Assembly (NCBI GenBank): GCA_004352715.1
Contig: SCFE01000099.1
Span: 74,922-138,921, forward strand
DNA from: Hofstenia miamia
Taxonomy: Eukaryota > Xenacoelomorpha > Acoela
Length of the DNA: 64,000 nt
Direction of reading: 5' to 3'
This document shows, piece after piece, positions 1 to 11,838 of this stretch (positions are counted from its first letter, which is position 1; the number at the start of each line of letters is the position of its first letter). Made by a program: the position numbers and the translations under genes. Below the pieces are notes generated by a model, which was not told the origin of the DNA, ran no database searches, and saw nothing but the letters and a program-made list of their open reading frames with translations.

Positions 1-205
1 TATATATATTTCATATATAAGTTAATTTATAAATAAAATCAAAATTCAGTTGATTATAAAATCTATGAAACAGCTTACTAATTTTAAATGTGAAAATTCT
101 TTTCTAGAAACAAAATTTTTACTATCCAACATAACAAAGAAACTCATTTTTGATCAAAGACCTTATTATATATTTAGTTAATAGTTATTATTTCACGTTT
201 CTTAG

Positions 206-484
206 ATTGGAGCAAAGAATGCCATTATCACTGCATCTTCATTAAGTGGACTTTACATTCTGTATCAGACGTGGAAAGGAATTTCAATTAGAAGCAAGTT
301 ACCAAGATTCCCAGGTCACTACTATTTATATTATGGTAACTACAAGTATTCGATCAGAGGCTCTGATGGTGTAGAGCTGCAATTACTAAAAGACCAGAGG
401 GAGAACGATTCAGATGCAATTACGATTAGTGATACTGATTTAAACCGCTACATGGTTGTTCTCACAGACATGAATTTAGTAAAG
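206..484 (+). CDS. P450 exon, copy 1 (93 codons)
   Basis: Bounded by acceptor tttcttag and donor gtatct, open throughout. Encodes the N-terminal hydrophobic segment through the VVLTDMNLVK motif. It recurs without visible change at 6759-7037. Confidence 0.7.
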
Positions 485-527
485 GTATCTATGGAAATAA
501 CTTCAGTAAAATACATGTATATATTTT

Positions 528-584
<57 letters not shown>

Positions 585-922
585 ACCCAGCCCTATTACA
601 CAAACCTGCCCTTAATATATTGATATGCTCATTTCGTAGTTAGGGTATGTTTATTTCAAAATAATTATTTGTATGTCTATCGTGCATAACTATGATGTAT
701 TTTTATAATTAAACATTTTAGGAATGCTTTGTTGATAATGCAACTTGTACAAGTGCAAGAGTGGCGACTCTACTTACCTGGACCGCATGGTTTGCTGAGA
801 ATTACTGGACACCCCAATATGCAATCGTTGGATCCAGTGGACAAATGTGGCATGACAATCGAAGACGCGCGCTTGGAGCACTTCGAGAACTGGGTGTGGG
901 AAAGAACCGGTTAGAAGAACTG
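206..922 (+). CDS. Cytochrome P450, CYP2-like, two N-terminal exons (partial gene)
   Basis: Two exons, 206-484 and 722-922, join in phase 0. The first follows a good acceptor (tttcttag) and ends AAG|gtatct; the second follows ttttag and ends CTG|gtatgc. The joined product has a hydrophobic N-terminal stretch, a Leu-Pro-rich segment ending in FPG, then VVLTDMNLVKECFVDNA, the usual P450 region leading into the B-C loop. Exon 2 carries GSSGQMWHDNRR and LRELGVGKNRLEEL: the helix-C WxxxR motif, whose Arg contacts a heme propionate in known P450s, followed by the LR..G.GK..LE signature of the CYP2 clan. P450s are ER-anchored heme monooxygenases. The I-helix, ExxR and heme-Cys parts are not seen in the window, so the gene is either broken by misassembly or a fragment. 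No start codon is visible upstream; an earlier exon may lie outside. Confidence 0.75.
530..581. repeat. (TA)n microsatellite
   Basis: About 50 bases of uninterrupted TA inside the P450 intron. The same tract follows the duplicated exon near 7083. Confidence 0.95.
722..922 (+). CDS. P450 exon with helix C (67 codons)
   Basis: Open exon between ttttag and gtatgc, both in phase 0. It contains WHDNR (WxxxR) and RELGVGKNRLEEL. This is the strongest evidence for the P450 call. Confidence 0.75.
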
Positions 923-1230
923 GTATGCTATTTTAGCATATGCATTAAAATTTAAGTTTTTGATTTAACATGTGATCTCAAGCAGCTCGTATGGAGATGT
1001 TTGTCAATTGGTATCGTAACATTTTCTTAGTCTTATAATGTAATTTAATAAGCGATTTTGTTTGAGAGTGGATTTCCAAGACTTGAATTTTGGCAATTTT
1101 TAGTCAACGTTGATTATGTTTTGTGATAAACGTTGTATTTCAATTTTGCAACTAGACTTGACTTAGAGGACTCAAACCAATCCATGTAGAAACTTATAAC
1201 TTATCATCCCCAAGCCTAAGTTTTGTAGAA

Positions 1231-1269
<39 letters not shown>

Positions 1270-3189
1270 TCAACCTTGGAACTGATGAAACGGCTGCATA
1301 ATTTACAAATGTTTTCCTTGAAACTAAGTTTCTGCCTTTCTAAAATGACACACAATAATGGCAGTTCAAATGACTTGTTGAATCTCTCCATGACACTGCC
1401 TAGTCAGATGTAAAATAAGTACTTTTTCCTTTATAGCCAGTGGTGCAAAAAAATTTAATGCTTTACTATGTTTTCTTTAATATTTAAAAATAGTAAAGAG
1501 CAATTTTCAATTCAAGAAAAATAACTTTTTCCAAAATGTGCGCCTATTTTTCCATATAGTTACTGAACATTCGACTCTGCCTAAATGATACTTTGATTGT
1601 TGACTTCAAGTTCTTTATGCTATGTAGAAGTCATGTTAGCATACAGTAATTTGGGATTTGTGGACTAATGTAAACATCTTTAGTAGACTGATTCGTTTTG
1701 TAAAAAAACACATGTTTGTAAATTTTCAAAAAACATGACCTGAAAAACATTTAATAAAAATGCAATTGACTCAATTCACACTACTTCAATCACTTTAATT
1801 TAAACTCTGAAGTAATAGTTATAAAACATAAGTGTTTTGTAATTTAATACTGTTGCATAATTAGCTTTAAGAAAGCATGGCAAAAACATATGCAAAAAAT
1901 TTTCAAATTTAATACAATTTTAGACTAATGAAAATTGCAAAAATAAGTGTTGCTTATACATTTAATAAGTGCAAGAAATATTTAGTCCAAAATGAACGTA
2001 TTGTAATAATTATAGAACACTTATTTTTGGAACACATAATTTTTAACACCTCTATTAGTAACCATTATATTTTGGGACAATTGTAGCATTTTCACGCAGG
2101 CATATTTTTTGTCTTGATTACAAGCTTTGTAAGAAAATTTATTCTTGTAACATTTACATATGTGTGTAGTGGGGCATGATTTGCATATTTCTAAAAATCT
2201 AAAGCGTAGAACGTATTTGGATTAGCAGCATAACAAAATAATGAATGACCCAAAAACCCAAAATAAAATCCCCTTTGTGTTTTCGGGTTGGGATTCTGGG
2301 TCTTTGTTCTGAAAATGTTTTAGGTTTTTGGAAATTTAGGGTTTTGCTCTAAATGATTTAGTGTATGAATTCTTGTAATAGTAATACATAATATTTCTTA
2401 AGATTGGTTACTTATAATTATAATTTTTATACATGTACATTGAATGCGATTGAAATCCTATTATTAAATTAAAATATAAACTTGAGTTGACTTAGCATAT
2501 GTATGATGCAACTCACTCTGAAGTTATTCAACGCTTAACAAAGTGTTCTTTGCTTAGAGAACTCATTATTGATAATCAATCATGAAAACTAGCTTTGAAG
2601 AGCCTTAAAATACACGACTAATAGCTTAAAAGCGTTGACCCTATCCATTAATGAATTTTTTTCATATTATGTATATAATGGAAAATTTGTAGTTTAGTCA
2701 ACACAACTATTGGCTAGTACTTACGCAGTGAGTATATATTAGAAAATATGGCCTTTTCTTGTGTAATAGCTATTCTTAACTATTAATCTATTAATTAGAT
2801 TGAAGTATTTTATCAAACTATTACTCTAAACTATACAAGATTCTAAATATAGTAACCGTTTTTTGTTCAGCCAACAGGCTATGTGGCTGATTTACAACTT
2901 TTTCGATGTTGCTTGGTTGGCTATAATGTGTATTACGTCAAATACCTAAAAACCCAAAGCCCCCGCAAAAACCTAAGAATCCTGTGAATGACAGTAAATA
3001 GAGTTGTATGGAGTTGAGGCACATTGCGTCACATGTACGTAGTCCTTATTTGAAAATGCTTATGATTTTTCATAACTTTATGATAATTAATTGCGCAATG
3101 CTTAAGAAACTAAATTAAGGTTTTCTTTTGAAGACCTTTACAAAAATCTAGCATCAATCTAAAAAAATTCAAATAGCATAAATGCTAAT
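923..3189. other. No gene recognised; AT-rich intronic or intergenic DNA
   Basis: No P450 exon or other family could be recognised on either strand. It contains a (TA)n tract at 1233-1267 and several degenerate poly-A/T runs. Confidence 0.5.
1233..1267. repeat. (TA)n microsatellite
   Basis: Pure TA tract of about 35 bases. Confidence 0.95.
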
Positions 3190-3600
3190 GTGCATATTAG
3201 TAAATGCCGTAACGTTCACATTCAATATGGCATATATTACAAAGACTATTCAGACCGGCTGAAGAAATTGAATTTGGAGTCACTGCAATGCCGTCGTATT
3301 GTTTTTGATTTGTGTTTCATGTATAAATTATTTTATGGATTGATTGACCCTACAGCTAGATATATTCTTTGCAAGAAAACCTCTTGTGTACAATACAAAA
3401 AAAGCAGAGAATAATCTAACACACTTCAAATATCTTCTATTATTGATACTGATAACAATGCTATTTCGGAATTGTTTCTTTTACTGGGTAACAAAGTATT
3501 GGAATTCTTTGCCAGATATTGCGGTAACATCAACATCACTTGAAATATTTATCAATGCATTTTCAGTAATGATTGCTAGCGTGGGACCTAAAAGCGCGGG
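3190..3600 (+). pseudogene. CR1/Jockey-like LINE, decayed 3' end of the reverse-transcriptase ORF
   Basis: Two overlapping frames read as the C-terminus of a LINE polyprotein. The first gives YSDRLKKLNLESLQCRR followed by DLCFMYKLFYGL, matching the usual 'Y..RL..L.L..L..RR..DL...YK...G' end of CR1/Jockey/Rex-type elements. After a frameshift near 3345 the second frame gives a segment ending WNSLPD and a Ser/Leu-rich tail (WN.LP...V...S...F), the very end of such ORFs. The upstream RT domain is absent, consistent with 5' truncation on insertion. It is inactive. The clade call rests on short motifs. Confidence 0.55.
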
Positions 3601-4239
3601 GCCTATGACAACTTCAATGTATATATAATGTAAAATTGGAAAAAATCATCAAAAGAATCAATATTTAGAAATATTTGCGGATAAATCGAATTGAATTTTT
3701 CTTAACTGAACATGGTGCTAACTTGTTTGTCCATCCCCCTATTAAAACCAAAGCATACAAATCTGTTTTCACTGTAAATAGCGGTGCACCTTTACACTAG
3801 CATCTTGATGGAAGTTGAAACGCTCATAAACTCTACTCGTGAAGCAATTTCAGAAAAAATTGCACAGGTAACTGTTTTAAAACAAAAAAATATTTTTTGA
3901 ACATTATATTTCTATTTCACTTTTGCAGACATGTAACCTTTTGAAATTAAATTTCGACAAAAATTGGTGAATTTTCAGCAAACAATTATCACTGTACAAT
4001 TTACACACAATCGAATTGTAATCTAATATTTAGAAAATAATTAAATATCTAAATGCATTTTCTTTTCATAATGATTATAGCCAATGAATTTTTAGTTTGG
4101 ACAACTGTTCTAGGTACAGAATAAATTAACGACAGCACGCGGGAAATAAAATTGAATAATATGTCGCGCGCTTAGCATTTTTAAAGAAATTTGTGCTAAT
4201 CACAATGTTGTTTCATTGCATACTTCAAGGGGCTGCAAT

Positions 4240-5126
4240 GACATAATGGTTTTGGGTTGGGCGTAGTGCGTTGCCCATGTATCCACCACCAGTGGTCCAC
4301 TTGTGGGGAATGAGTGGCATGGGCGGCCACCAGTTCCTACCAGTGGACCACTGGTGGGGAAGCAGTGGCAGGAGTGGCAATTACAGCCACTCATAGCCAG
4401 TAGTGGACCACTGGTGTACAGGTAGTGTCAGTAGTAGCAATTGCAGCCACTCATAGCCACGAGTGGACCACTGGTGGACCACTAGTGACATCTGATTTAC
4501 TCTTAATCATAAATAATATATGAGCTAATGCTTGCAAGTAAAATATTATTCATTATTATGCTTCTTAGATCTCATTAATATATAAAATTCATTGTGAAGA
4601 GCTTTTTTGCAATTTTCTGTTTGCAAAAATAAGATATATTTGCAGAATGAAATTTCAAAATAGAATATTCACGATTATTCGTGGACCTTGAAATTAATGT
4701 CTACATGAGTACTTAAAATTGGGCAAAGCTTATTTTTAATTATTGGAAAAAAATACTGTTTAAAAATTGCAATTTCTTCGGAAATTGAAAATTTAATCTA
4801 AATTGGGCATTTTTGTATGCGTGTTGTTATTGGTTATAATAAAAAATTCATTACATTTTCCATTGTCAATTTTAATTCAATGTAAATGGTAAGCTTGCTA
4901 GCAATTCCTTCAACCCTTTGTTGGGTTTGTGTTAGGTTAAACTGCGATTTTTAAGCTCTATCAATAAAAGAGTTTGCTTTTGCTACATTTGAGACATTGC
5001 TCTGATGCTTAAATCATATTTTTGTCACTGGTGGTCCACGGGCGGCCAAATCCACCGGTGGCCCACCGCTTCTGCCACTGGTGGTCCACCAGTGGTTGGC
5101 TACGTGGGTGGGTCTAGACACCATTT
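4240..5126. repeat. Foldback-like element with CCACTGGTGG-type arrays at both ends
   Basis: The left end (about 4255-4495) is GC-richer than its surroundings and packed with the near-palindrome CCAC(T/C)(G/A)GTGG and the phrase gtggaccactggtgg. Within it, a unit of about 63 bases with 'agccactcatagcca' is repeated in tandem. The right end (about 5028-5110) carries the same phrase in inverted orientation (actggtggtccac, ccactggtggtccaccagtgg). The AT-rich middle holds no gene. This architecture suggests a non-autonomous foldback or MITE-like element. No target duplication was identified. Confidence 0.5.
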
Positions 5127-6027
5127 TTGGTTTTCGTTTGGATTTCCTACGAAACTAAGTTAATTATTTGGCATTATTAGTATTTTCATGGATATGAGGC
5201 GGCTTGTGCAGGTTCAATGTTTCAATGGACTAGAGAAAAGCAAGCTGTCAACAACAAACTCTCTTAAGACTCCGGATTTGTTCTATAGCAATGGAGTATT
5301 GCTTGCAATTCCATATAAATGTGATGATGGAACCAGGCTGTTATGGATGATGCATTACTTGTTAGGAGTCGTTGTGCTTTACATATGTGATTGCTCATAG
5401 TAAGCTGCTGTAGGCTATGCTGCAAAACTTGTACTAGATTACTAGCGCTAGGTACATAAGAACAGTGGATTCAAAAATCAAATGACTAAAATTTAGCATT
5501 ATATCTCAGCACTTGTTGCTTTGATGTCGTTCAAAGGAATGTAAAACTTGCATTATTTACAAGTTAAGTCACTTTTTTGTTTTTCAAAGTAATTTCAATG
5601 TGAAAATCAAGCTTGATAACACACTGTATTACTCAATCTAAAATCATGCTAATCACGATATGATAACTTTGTAGACAGAACAGTAAATACTGTAGAATTG
5701 GGAGATAATGTTTTCAAGGGTCCAATTTGCTAAACGGAAAATAATTTTTTTTTACTGAAAACAAAAAATCACTTATTATCAAATTCTAAGATGTTTTTAG
5801 TGTTAACATGGTTTTGAAAAGGGCATCCTAAATCATATTATGATTTTTATGATTTAAATCACTCCTAGGATTTTACATTTCTTGTAAAAAATAATAAGCT
5901 GTGCCAATAATGGTAACTCACGTGTGGATTTATGTAACTAATATAGTAATAAATGTGATTCCTCAGCATTTCTAGTTTTAAATCTCAATCACTACTAATA
6001 AATCCTGCAAGATATTTTATTAAGTGA

Positions 6028-6066
<39 letters not shown>

Positions 6067-6540
6067 ACAAATCGCATTCAAGCTAAGAACACAGTTTAAA
6101 GTTAATCCATTTTGAGGGATAGTTATATAATCTGCAGCATATATGAATAAATTGCTTTACGTGTTCTTTCTTTGCACCATATAATATATTGTATATGGTA
6201 CTGAGAAGCAGTTTCTGGGATAATAAGCTTCAAAGGGGATGAACTTCACATGTACACACTTGCCAAATTCTGGAGCGTGACGAAATGAAATTACAATTCA
6301 TAGTTGTGTTTAATGAAACGAAATTTATTCAAATGTTTATACAAAAGGTTAAAAGTGTCCTTCACTCAATGAGCTCATGTTTGAAAGTTCATTGTGATAT
6401 GCATGTGTCCAATGACTGATACATTACCATTGAAATTTGTTCTTCAGATGGACACAGATCAGCAACATAATTTACTTTATAAAATATTTACATTCCAATG
6501 CATAACTTGCAGATACATTTACATATATAAGCTATTTACT
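5127..6540. other. No gene recognised
   Basis: AT-rich DNA with short open frames only; nothing matches a family I know. A (TA)n tract lies at 6031-6062. Confidence 0.5.
6031..6062. repeat. (TA)n microsatellite
   Basis: Pure TA tract of about 32 bases. Confidence 0.95.
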
Positions 6541-6562
6541 ATATATATATATATATATATAT

Positions 6563-7080
6563 ATCATATATAAGTTAATTTATAAATAAAATCAAAATTC
6601 AGTTGATTATAAAATCTATGAAACAGCTTACTAATTTTAAATGTGAAAATTCTTTTCTAGAAACAAAATTTTTACTATCCAACATAACAAAGAAACTCAT
6701 TTTTGATCAAAGACCTTATTATATATTTAGTTAATAGTTATTATTTCACGTTTCTTAGATTGGAGCAAAGAATGCCATTATCACTGCATCTTCATTAAGT
6801 GGACTTTACATTCTGTATCAGACGTGGAAAGGAATTTCAATTAGAAGCAAGTTACCAAGATTCCCAGGTCACTACTATTTATATTATGGTAACTACAAGT
6901 ATTCGATCAGAGGCTCTGATGGTGTAGAGCTGCAATTACTAAAAGACCAGAGGGAGAACGATTCAGATGCAATTACGATTAGTGATACTGATTTAAACCG
7001 CTACATGGTTGTTCTCACAGACATGAATTTAGTAAAGGTATCTATGGAAATAACTTCAGTAAAATACATGTATATATTTT

Positions 7081-7082
<2 letters not shown>
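6563..7082 (+). repeat. Second copy of the window's first 535 bases, with the P450 exon
   Basis: From 'tcatatataagtt' onward the sequence repeats positions about 11-530 with a constant offset of 6553 and no difference that I could see by eye. Both copies lie between (TA)n tracts, after which the flanks diverge (aaggacccag at 581; cgacacactg at 7136). Identity through intron DNA as well as the exon points either to a very recent duplication or, more likely, to two contigs or haplotypes placed side by side through the TA tracts. Confidence 0.85.
6759..7037 (+). CDS. P450 exon, copy 2
   Basis: Same 93-codon exon as at 206-484, with the same tttcttag acceptor and gtatct donor. No second-exon partner follows it. 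It should not be counted as a second gene without checking the assembly. Confidence 0.55.

Positions 7083-7135
<53 letters not shown>
7083..7135. repeat. (TA)n microsatellite
   Basis: About 53 bases of TA, ending where sequence shared with 19431-19466 begins. Confidence 0.95.
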
Positions 7136-7138
<3 letters not shown>

Positions 7139-7140
7139 CA

Positions 7141-7177
7141 CACTGAGGAGATTTTAACATAGGGCTAATATTATTTC
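7141..7177. repeat. 37-base sequence shared with 19431-19466
   Basis: The stretch cactgaggagattttaacat and the 17 bases after it recur next to another (TA)n tract, immediately before the 19467 gap. This is either a dispersed-repeat end or a sign that contigs were joined through TA tracts. Confidence 0.7.
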
Positions 7178-7226
7178 ATTTCGAAAAATTTTTAACCAGA
7201 GAATTTTTTGCTAAATCATACTGGTA

Positions 7227-8761
7227 AGGGAGAGTGGGGTGCACTGGGACATGGGGCACAGTGGTACAGTTAACTATTTTTAAAGCTAATTGGCAACATC
7301 TTGTCAGTGACGTCATAAGAGTGTTTGTATGCCTTATCTCGATAAACTGTGTTAGTTTCATAGAATTGCCTCAGCAGTTTGATAAACAATTCAAATTATC
7401 TGTTTTTTTACTCTACTAGTAATTTTTTACAGCAAAGAGTTTTTCTCCGAGCAATTTACTTTAAATAACAAACTTTTGAATTAATTCTACATAAAATACT
7501 AACAGGTATGTTATTATTATGTAATATATTTTATATAATAAAATTTCCATAGTTAACCACGTGTAATTGGTTTTTCTAGAATATTGATGTTGGGGCGCAG
7601 TGGGACATTTTGATTGGGGAGCACCAAATTTCGGAAATTCAATTCACAAAGGAAAATCAAAAGGAAAACAAATTAGTATTTTTAGATGTTTGTGTTCATA
7701 ACTTTAACATATCATATGAAACAAGTTGGCATATAAAATAAAAACCCAACTCGGTATTATACATACCATGTAGTTCTACTTGTAATATCTCACATAAATT
7801 GAATACAATTAAGGCATTATTTGATCGAGCATATAAAATCTGTTCGACATTCGAACATACAGTTAATGCCTTTGATCAATTTTCTGGTAAAGATGGCTAT
7901 TTAAAATTCTTTAAATTTTATTCCTTTGTGTTCTATTTGAATGATTAATAGTAATTAAGTATTGATCACAGACACCCCGATAAAACAGCAATTAATAAAT
8001 GATATTAACAGTAGAAAAACAAACAAAAACACATCATTAAAGACTCAGAGGCAAACAGAATCAGAAATTGATACCTGTTCTGAAGAAGATTTAGCTGAAC
8101 CTCTCACAATTGATGAATTGGACGTCAGATAAGAAGAATTTTCTATAAACAAAGATTTGACTGTAGAATTAGGCAATTTCGTAGTGGTTGCATACAAATC
8201 AAAAATAGTTGGCAAACATTTTGCAGGTGTCAGTTTGAACATAAATAAGGAAAGCAATAACTATGAAATCAAGTTTCCATCAAGACAGCCTACAAAAGCA
8301 ATGGAGTCCATGAAATTGTCAATCCCAGAGAAAGATGACATTGATTATATTGAGCTTGAAGCCATTGTGTTGAAATTAGAGATCCCGATATCGATACGTG
8401 GAACTACTCGCACTAAAAAGCAGTTTGTATTTCACGAAAACTTAAGTAATTATAACTTGTAGTAATTTGTGGAATGTTGTTCTTTTTAATAATAAATGTT
8501 AATTTACTAAAGTTTTTGTTTTAGATACACAAGATAGCTTGTCCCAGTGCACCCCATGTGTGGAGTGCACTAGGACAGTTTTATATTATATTTAAAGTTA
8601 AATTATCAATCATAATTTATAATATTAGTACATTATTTTATGTTTAACATATTTGGACATAATGAGTCTTTGTTGATGGAAAATATGAATTATATGAAAT
8701 TTGCCCTTCATTAATTATAGCCAAAAAAATAAAATGTGTCTCAGTGTACCCCACTCTCCCC
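7227..8761. mobile_element. TIR DNA transposon, 1.5 kb, TA target-site duplication, decayed
   Basis: The element starts AGGGAGAGTGGGGTGCACTG after a TA, and its other end, read inward, is GGGGAGAGTGGGGTACACTG, also next to TA. About 22 of the first 26 bases match. The TA duplication fits the Tc1/mariner/pogo superfamily. Variants of the core GGGGTGCACTGGGAC recur inside, near 7592 in direct orientation and near 8541 and 8566 inverted, as expected for subterminal transposase-binding sites. The only coding trace is a C-terminal-like frame at about 7970-8462. No DDE domain remains, so the copy is an internal-deletion, non-autonomous derivative. Superfamily placement is inferred from the TA duplication, not from a transposase. 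Confidence 0.7.
7970..8462 (+). pseudogene. Decayed C-terminal reading frame of the TIR element
   Basis: A frame from about 7970 to the TAG at 8460 is open except for one in-frame TAA near 8130. The first part is polar and acidic (SEIDTCSEEDLAEPLTIDEL); the second reads LTVELGNFVVVAYKSK and ends RGTTRTKKQFVFHENL..YNL. Tails of this kind (a beta-rich 'GdfVvV.Y' module, then a 'GGT.RT..q.vF' end) occur at the C-terminus of several transposon-encoded proteins in invertebrates. I recognise the style, not a named family. The catalytic part is missing. Confidence 0.45.
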
Positions 8762-11647
8762 TACATTTATAGCAGCATAATGATGCTGTACAAACATTTA
8801 AGCTTTCTAAATGTTATTAAAAATATTGTTGTTGAATTCAATTGAGCCTATTTTGATAAAAGAAAACTCCTGTACTGTGTAAATCCAGTAGTACGAAAAA
8901 ATATCCAATATTGAGTAAATTTTTAATGTCCCAAATATTCAAATAAGCCCAGTTGAAATCCTGTATTTCATAAATTCAGGTACTGGCTCTTTAAATAATG
9001 ATATACTTTCTGCTAAATTTTACACTTCCTGGGGCATAACAATGATGTATAGGTTTCTCAGGTCAACTGGGAAGCCGTTATTATTCTCTGGAGCTCCATC
9101 CTGCACAAATCTCACCTCACAGATAAACTTTGCTTTTATTATTAACCGAGTTTGAGCTGAATTCTTTACACCAAGGAAAATGGTTATGCTGCTTCTTTTC
9201 TGCATGTTTAGTGCAGCAGCGTTCATATATCAATGTTTTTATGCTTCCTAATATTGCATTTTGCTTGCAGTTCCACTGAGAGATCCATTTGAGGTTGGCC
9301 ATTTATAGCCGCAGTAACTGATGCTGTTGAACTTGAATGAAATTGCTGCTAAATTTAAGAAATTGTATTTGAACTTTGCAAAAAATTTAATAACTTCTTT
9401 ATCATCATTAAATTATATTATTTATTAATTTCAAGAATGTCAATATATCTTAGAAGCACAGTCAAGCCTTAAAATATTATATCAAGCGTTAGGTTATAAA
9501 TCTATTGCACAAACTCTATTAGTTGTTTTGTTATTAAAATATAATATATCTAAGCGTTATAAATATACTTTGTTGATTAAGGTTAACTATATTTTAAACA
9601 GAAATAATTGGTTTGGTTGAAACTGCTAAGGTACACAACAGAATTTTGCAATGCTTCTGATCCTCGTCTCGGCCAATTTCATGTCTAGTAATTATTTCTA
9701 TTCCAGTACTGCTTAAAATAGAATTAAAATAAAATTTAAATTCGTACATGCATGGTGATGATGTATATATACATTCATGAAATGAACTTACATGCATCAC
9801 AAACGTTCGGTATCATTAAATATTTATGTATAATGAGAGCATATTTTATATATAATTAATTTAAATTTTAAACAGGTTACTAGTAGTTTGAACAACAAAC
9901 TATTTTAAAAAAATATGTAAATTGCGCTAGATTAATACTAAACATTTGGCCAATCTAAGCAAAGTTTAAGCAATTTTCAAAAACTTAAATTAGTGATTAT
10001 CCTTAAACAGTTTGTGGATTATTAAAAGGAAAAGCCGTTTTTTCCTAAATTTTCAAAAAATTTTCTCCAAATTTGCAAATTGTTGATGAATGTGAACCGA
10101 TTTCTTTAAATCTATAAAAATTATTCCGTATAATTAATGCTCAGATAGTCATGATTTTTAATCCCATTGGGTACCAGCTAATCTCAAACCCATTTTATGT
10201 AAAAACCTAGCAATAAAGACGATTCGTCATCATCTCCCTCCTTTTAGGATTTTGTTTTACATGATAGAAGTTTGGATCCAAGCTCCTAAAAATGCAACTT
10301 CATTTCTACATAGAAATTTAGTGATCAGGAACATCATCCAATGCTCAAGTTATTGACTAGCTATGTATTATCCGGTACATTATTTGTATGATACCCCCAG
10401 CTTTAGACCCCTTTTTCTATATTCTAATAATTTGAAATTATAATTACTTAATTGTTAAGCAAAAATTTATGTTAAAAATTGAGCAACCACCAATGCAAAC
10501 TATGTATTAATGTCTTCTCTCATAAGATTTCACAAAACAATGATATGCACGTGCTCATCAATACATTATGCAATGTGTTCAATTCAATGCATAGCAGTTT
10601 TGTCCTTGTTGGCCTTTATCAAAAACAAAAGATGCCAAAGGGATAAAAGAAAAATATAATTGGTCCATACCGGAGTTCGGACGAAGAAATCACTCCAAAT
10701 AAACTGAGGATCTTTATAATGTAGTGATGTAAAACTATTAACATTATTAGAGGTGCATATCCATATGACGTCTGTTGTATTACGAACGACTTCTCAAGAG
10801 TATGGAAAATTTTCCTCATTCATCTAATTTCACAATTTGACTCTTACAATTTATTTTTTCAAATAGTAATTTTTAACTTGTATGCAATTATAAGTATTTC
10901 TACGATAAATTTTAAGACTTAAAATCCGCATTTCTATTTTTGACAATTGCTTCTGAATAACTGCGATTCATAGTACGAATTACTGTGATAACTATATAGC
11001 AAGTATAAAAACGTAGTTAATCGTAGATAGACTTTAGTAATATCTTGCACGTTTAATGGTAATCGTAGTACAATTCGTAATATGAATTATTATGAAAGCA
11101 ATTATAAAAGGATTTGTGATATTTGAGAAAATAAAGATTGAATCCAAAGTTTTCGTTATTTTAAGAATAACAACAAATACTCAAATAATGTCTATTTTTC
11201 AAGTATTAGAATTGAAAAATAACATTGATATAATTTGATCAGATAGAAACTACAGAATGTACCAAAAGTATGAATAAATACGCAAGTAGAGCTATTTGAA
11301 AACCACCCAGGACATACAATGTTCTGGTACCATCAAGAAACAAGTATATTTGTTCGTAGAGATTTGGAAGATAAGCTCATGGCGACCACTAATATTTTGT
11401 TGATAAATAAAACCGTTACTTCAGTAGCATGTTTTTGTTCATAAAATACTAATTAAAAATCGAATATAATTATTACAAACTGCTTTTATAATGTCTGTCT
11501 AATTTGCTATAGTTTTTTTCCACCACACATTCAGTTGGTCATTCAATACAATTCCATCCGAAGAACTTTACACATGAATATTTGGCAATGCTCATAATAA
11601 TATATGTCTTTATAAAATGTATTGTTATACCTAATTGAAAAACAAAG
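8762..11647. other. No confident gene; intergenic
   Basis: AT-rich. At 9020-9300 on the minus strand two overlapping frames look weakly protein-like (for example GFPVDLRNLYIIVMPQE) but match nothing I can name. The rest shows only short chance frames. Confidence 0.4.
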
Positions 11648-11838
11648 TTATACATTATACACATATTGTAGCATATCGTTGTATATTTTTTCAATTGGCC
11701 AGCGATCATCTCGAATTCTTTTGGATTTCTCTTCCACATTTTCAAGTGCTAAGGCTTCCTTGACAGAATGTTCTAGTGATTTCTCATTAATGTCTTCTAT
11801 TTTTAAATAAACTCCAATTCCATAGACTTTTAGCATCT
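11648..11838 (-). CDS. Glycosyltransferase last exon
   Basis: Follows acceptor tctgtttag. Its first two bases complete the codon left by exon 3, giving EEQVLNCEMLKVYGIGVYLK, which reads straight through the family's 'dQ..N...v...G.G..l' region. It ends with a Lys/Arg-rich helix and TAA. Confidence 0.75.

Noticed and set aside
531-643. Open frames of repeated Ile-Tyr at many (TA)n tracts (also near 1240, 21940, 37180, 39640, 48610, 54100, 55210)
   Set aside because: They are translations of microsatellite DNA and have no coding evidence.
3016-3061. Possible CRISPR or other short regularly spaced repeats anywhere in the window
   Set aside because: No array of identical repeats with unique spacers was seen, and the DNA is eukaryotic.
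5188-5400. 70-codon + frame starting at ATG 5188
   Set aside because: No recognisable family, and its length is within what chance gives in this sequence.
8045-8257. Minus-strand frame opposite the TIR element's coding trace
   Set aside because: Shadow of the + frame, which has the better protein-like content.
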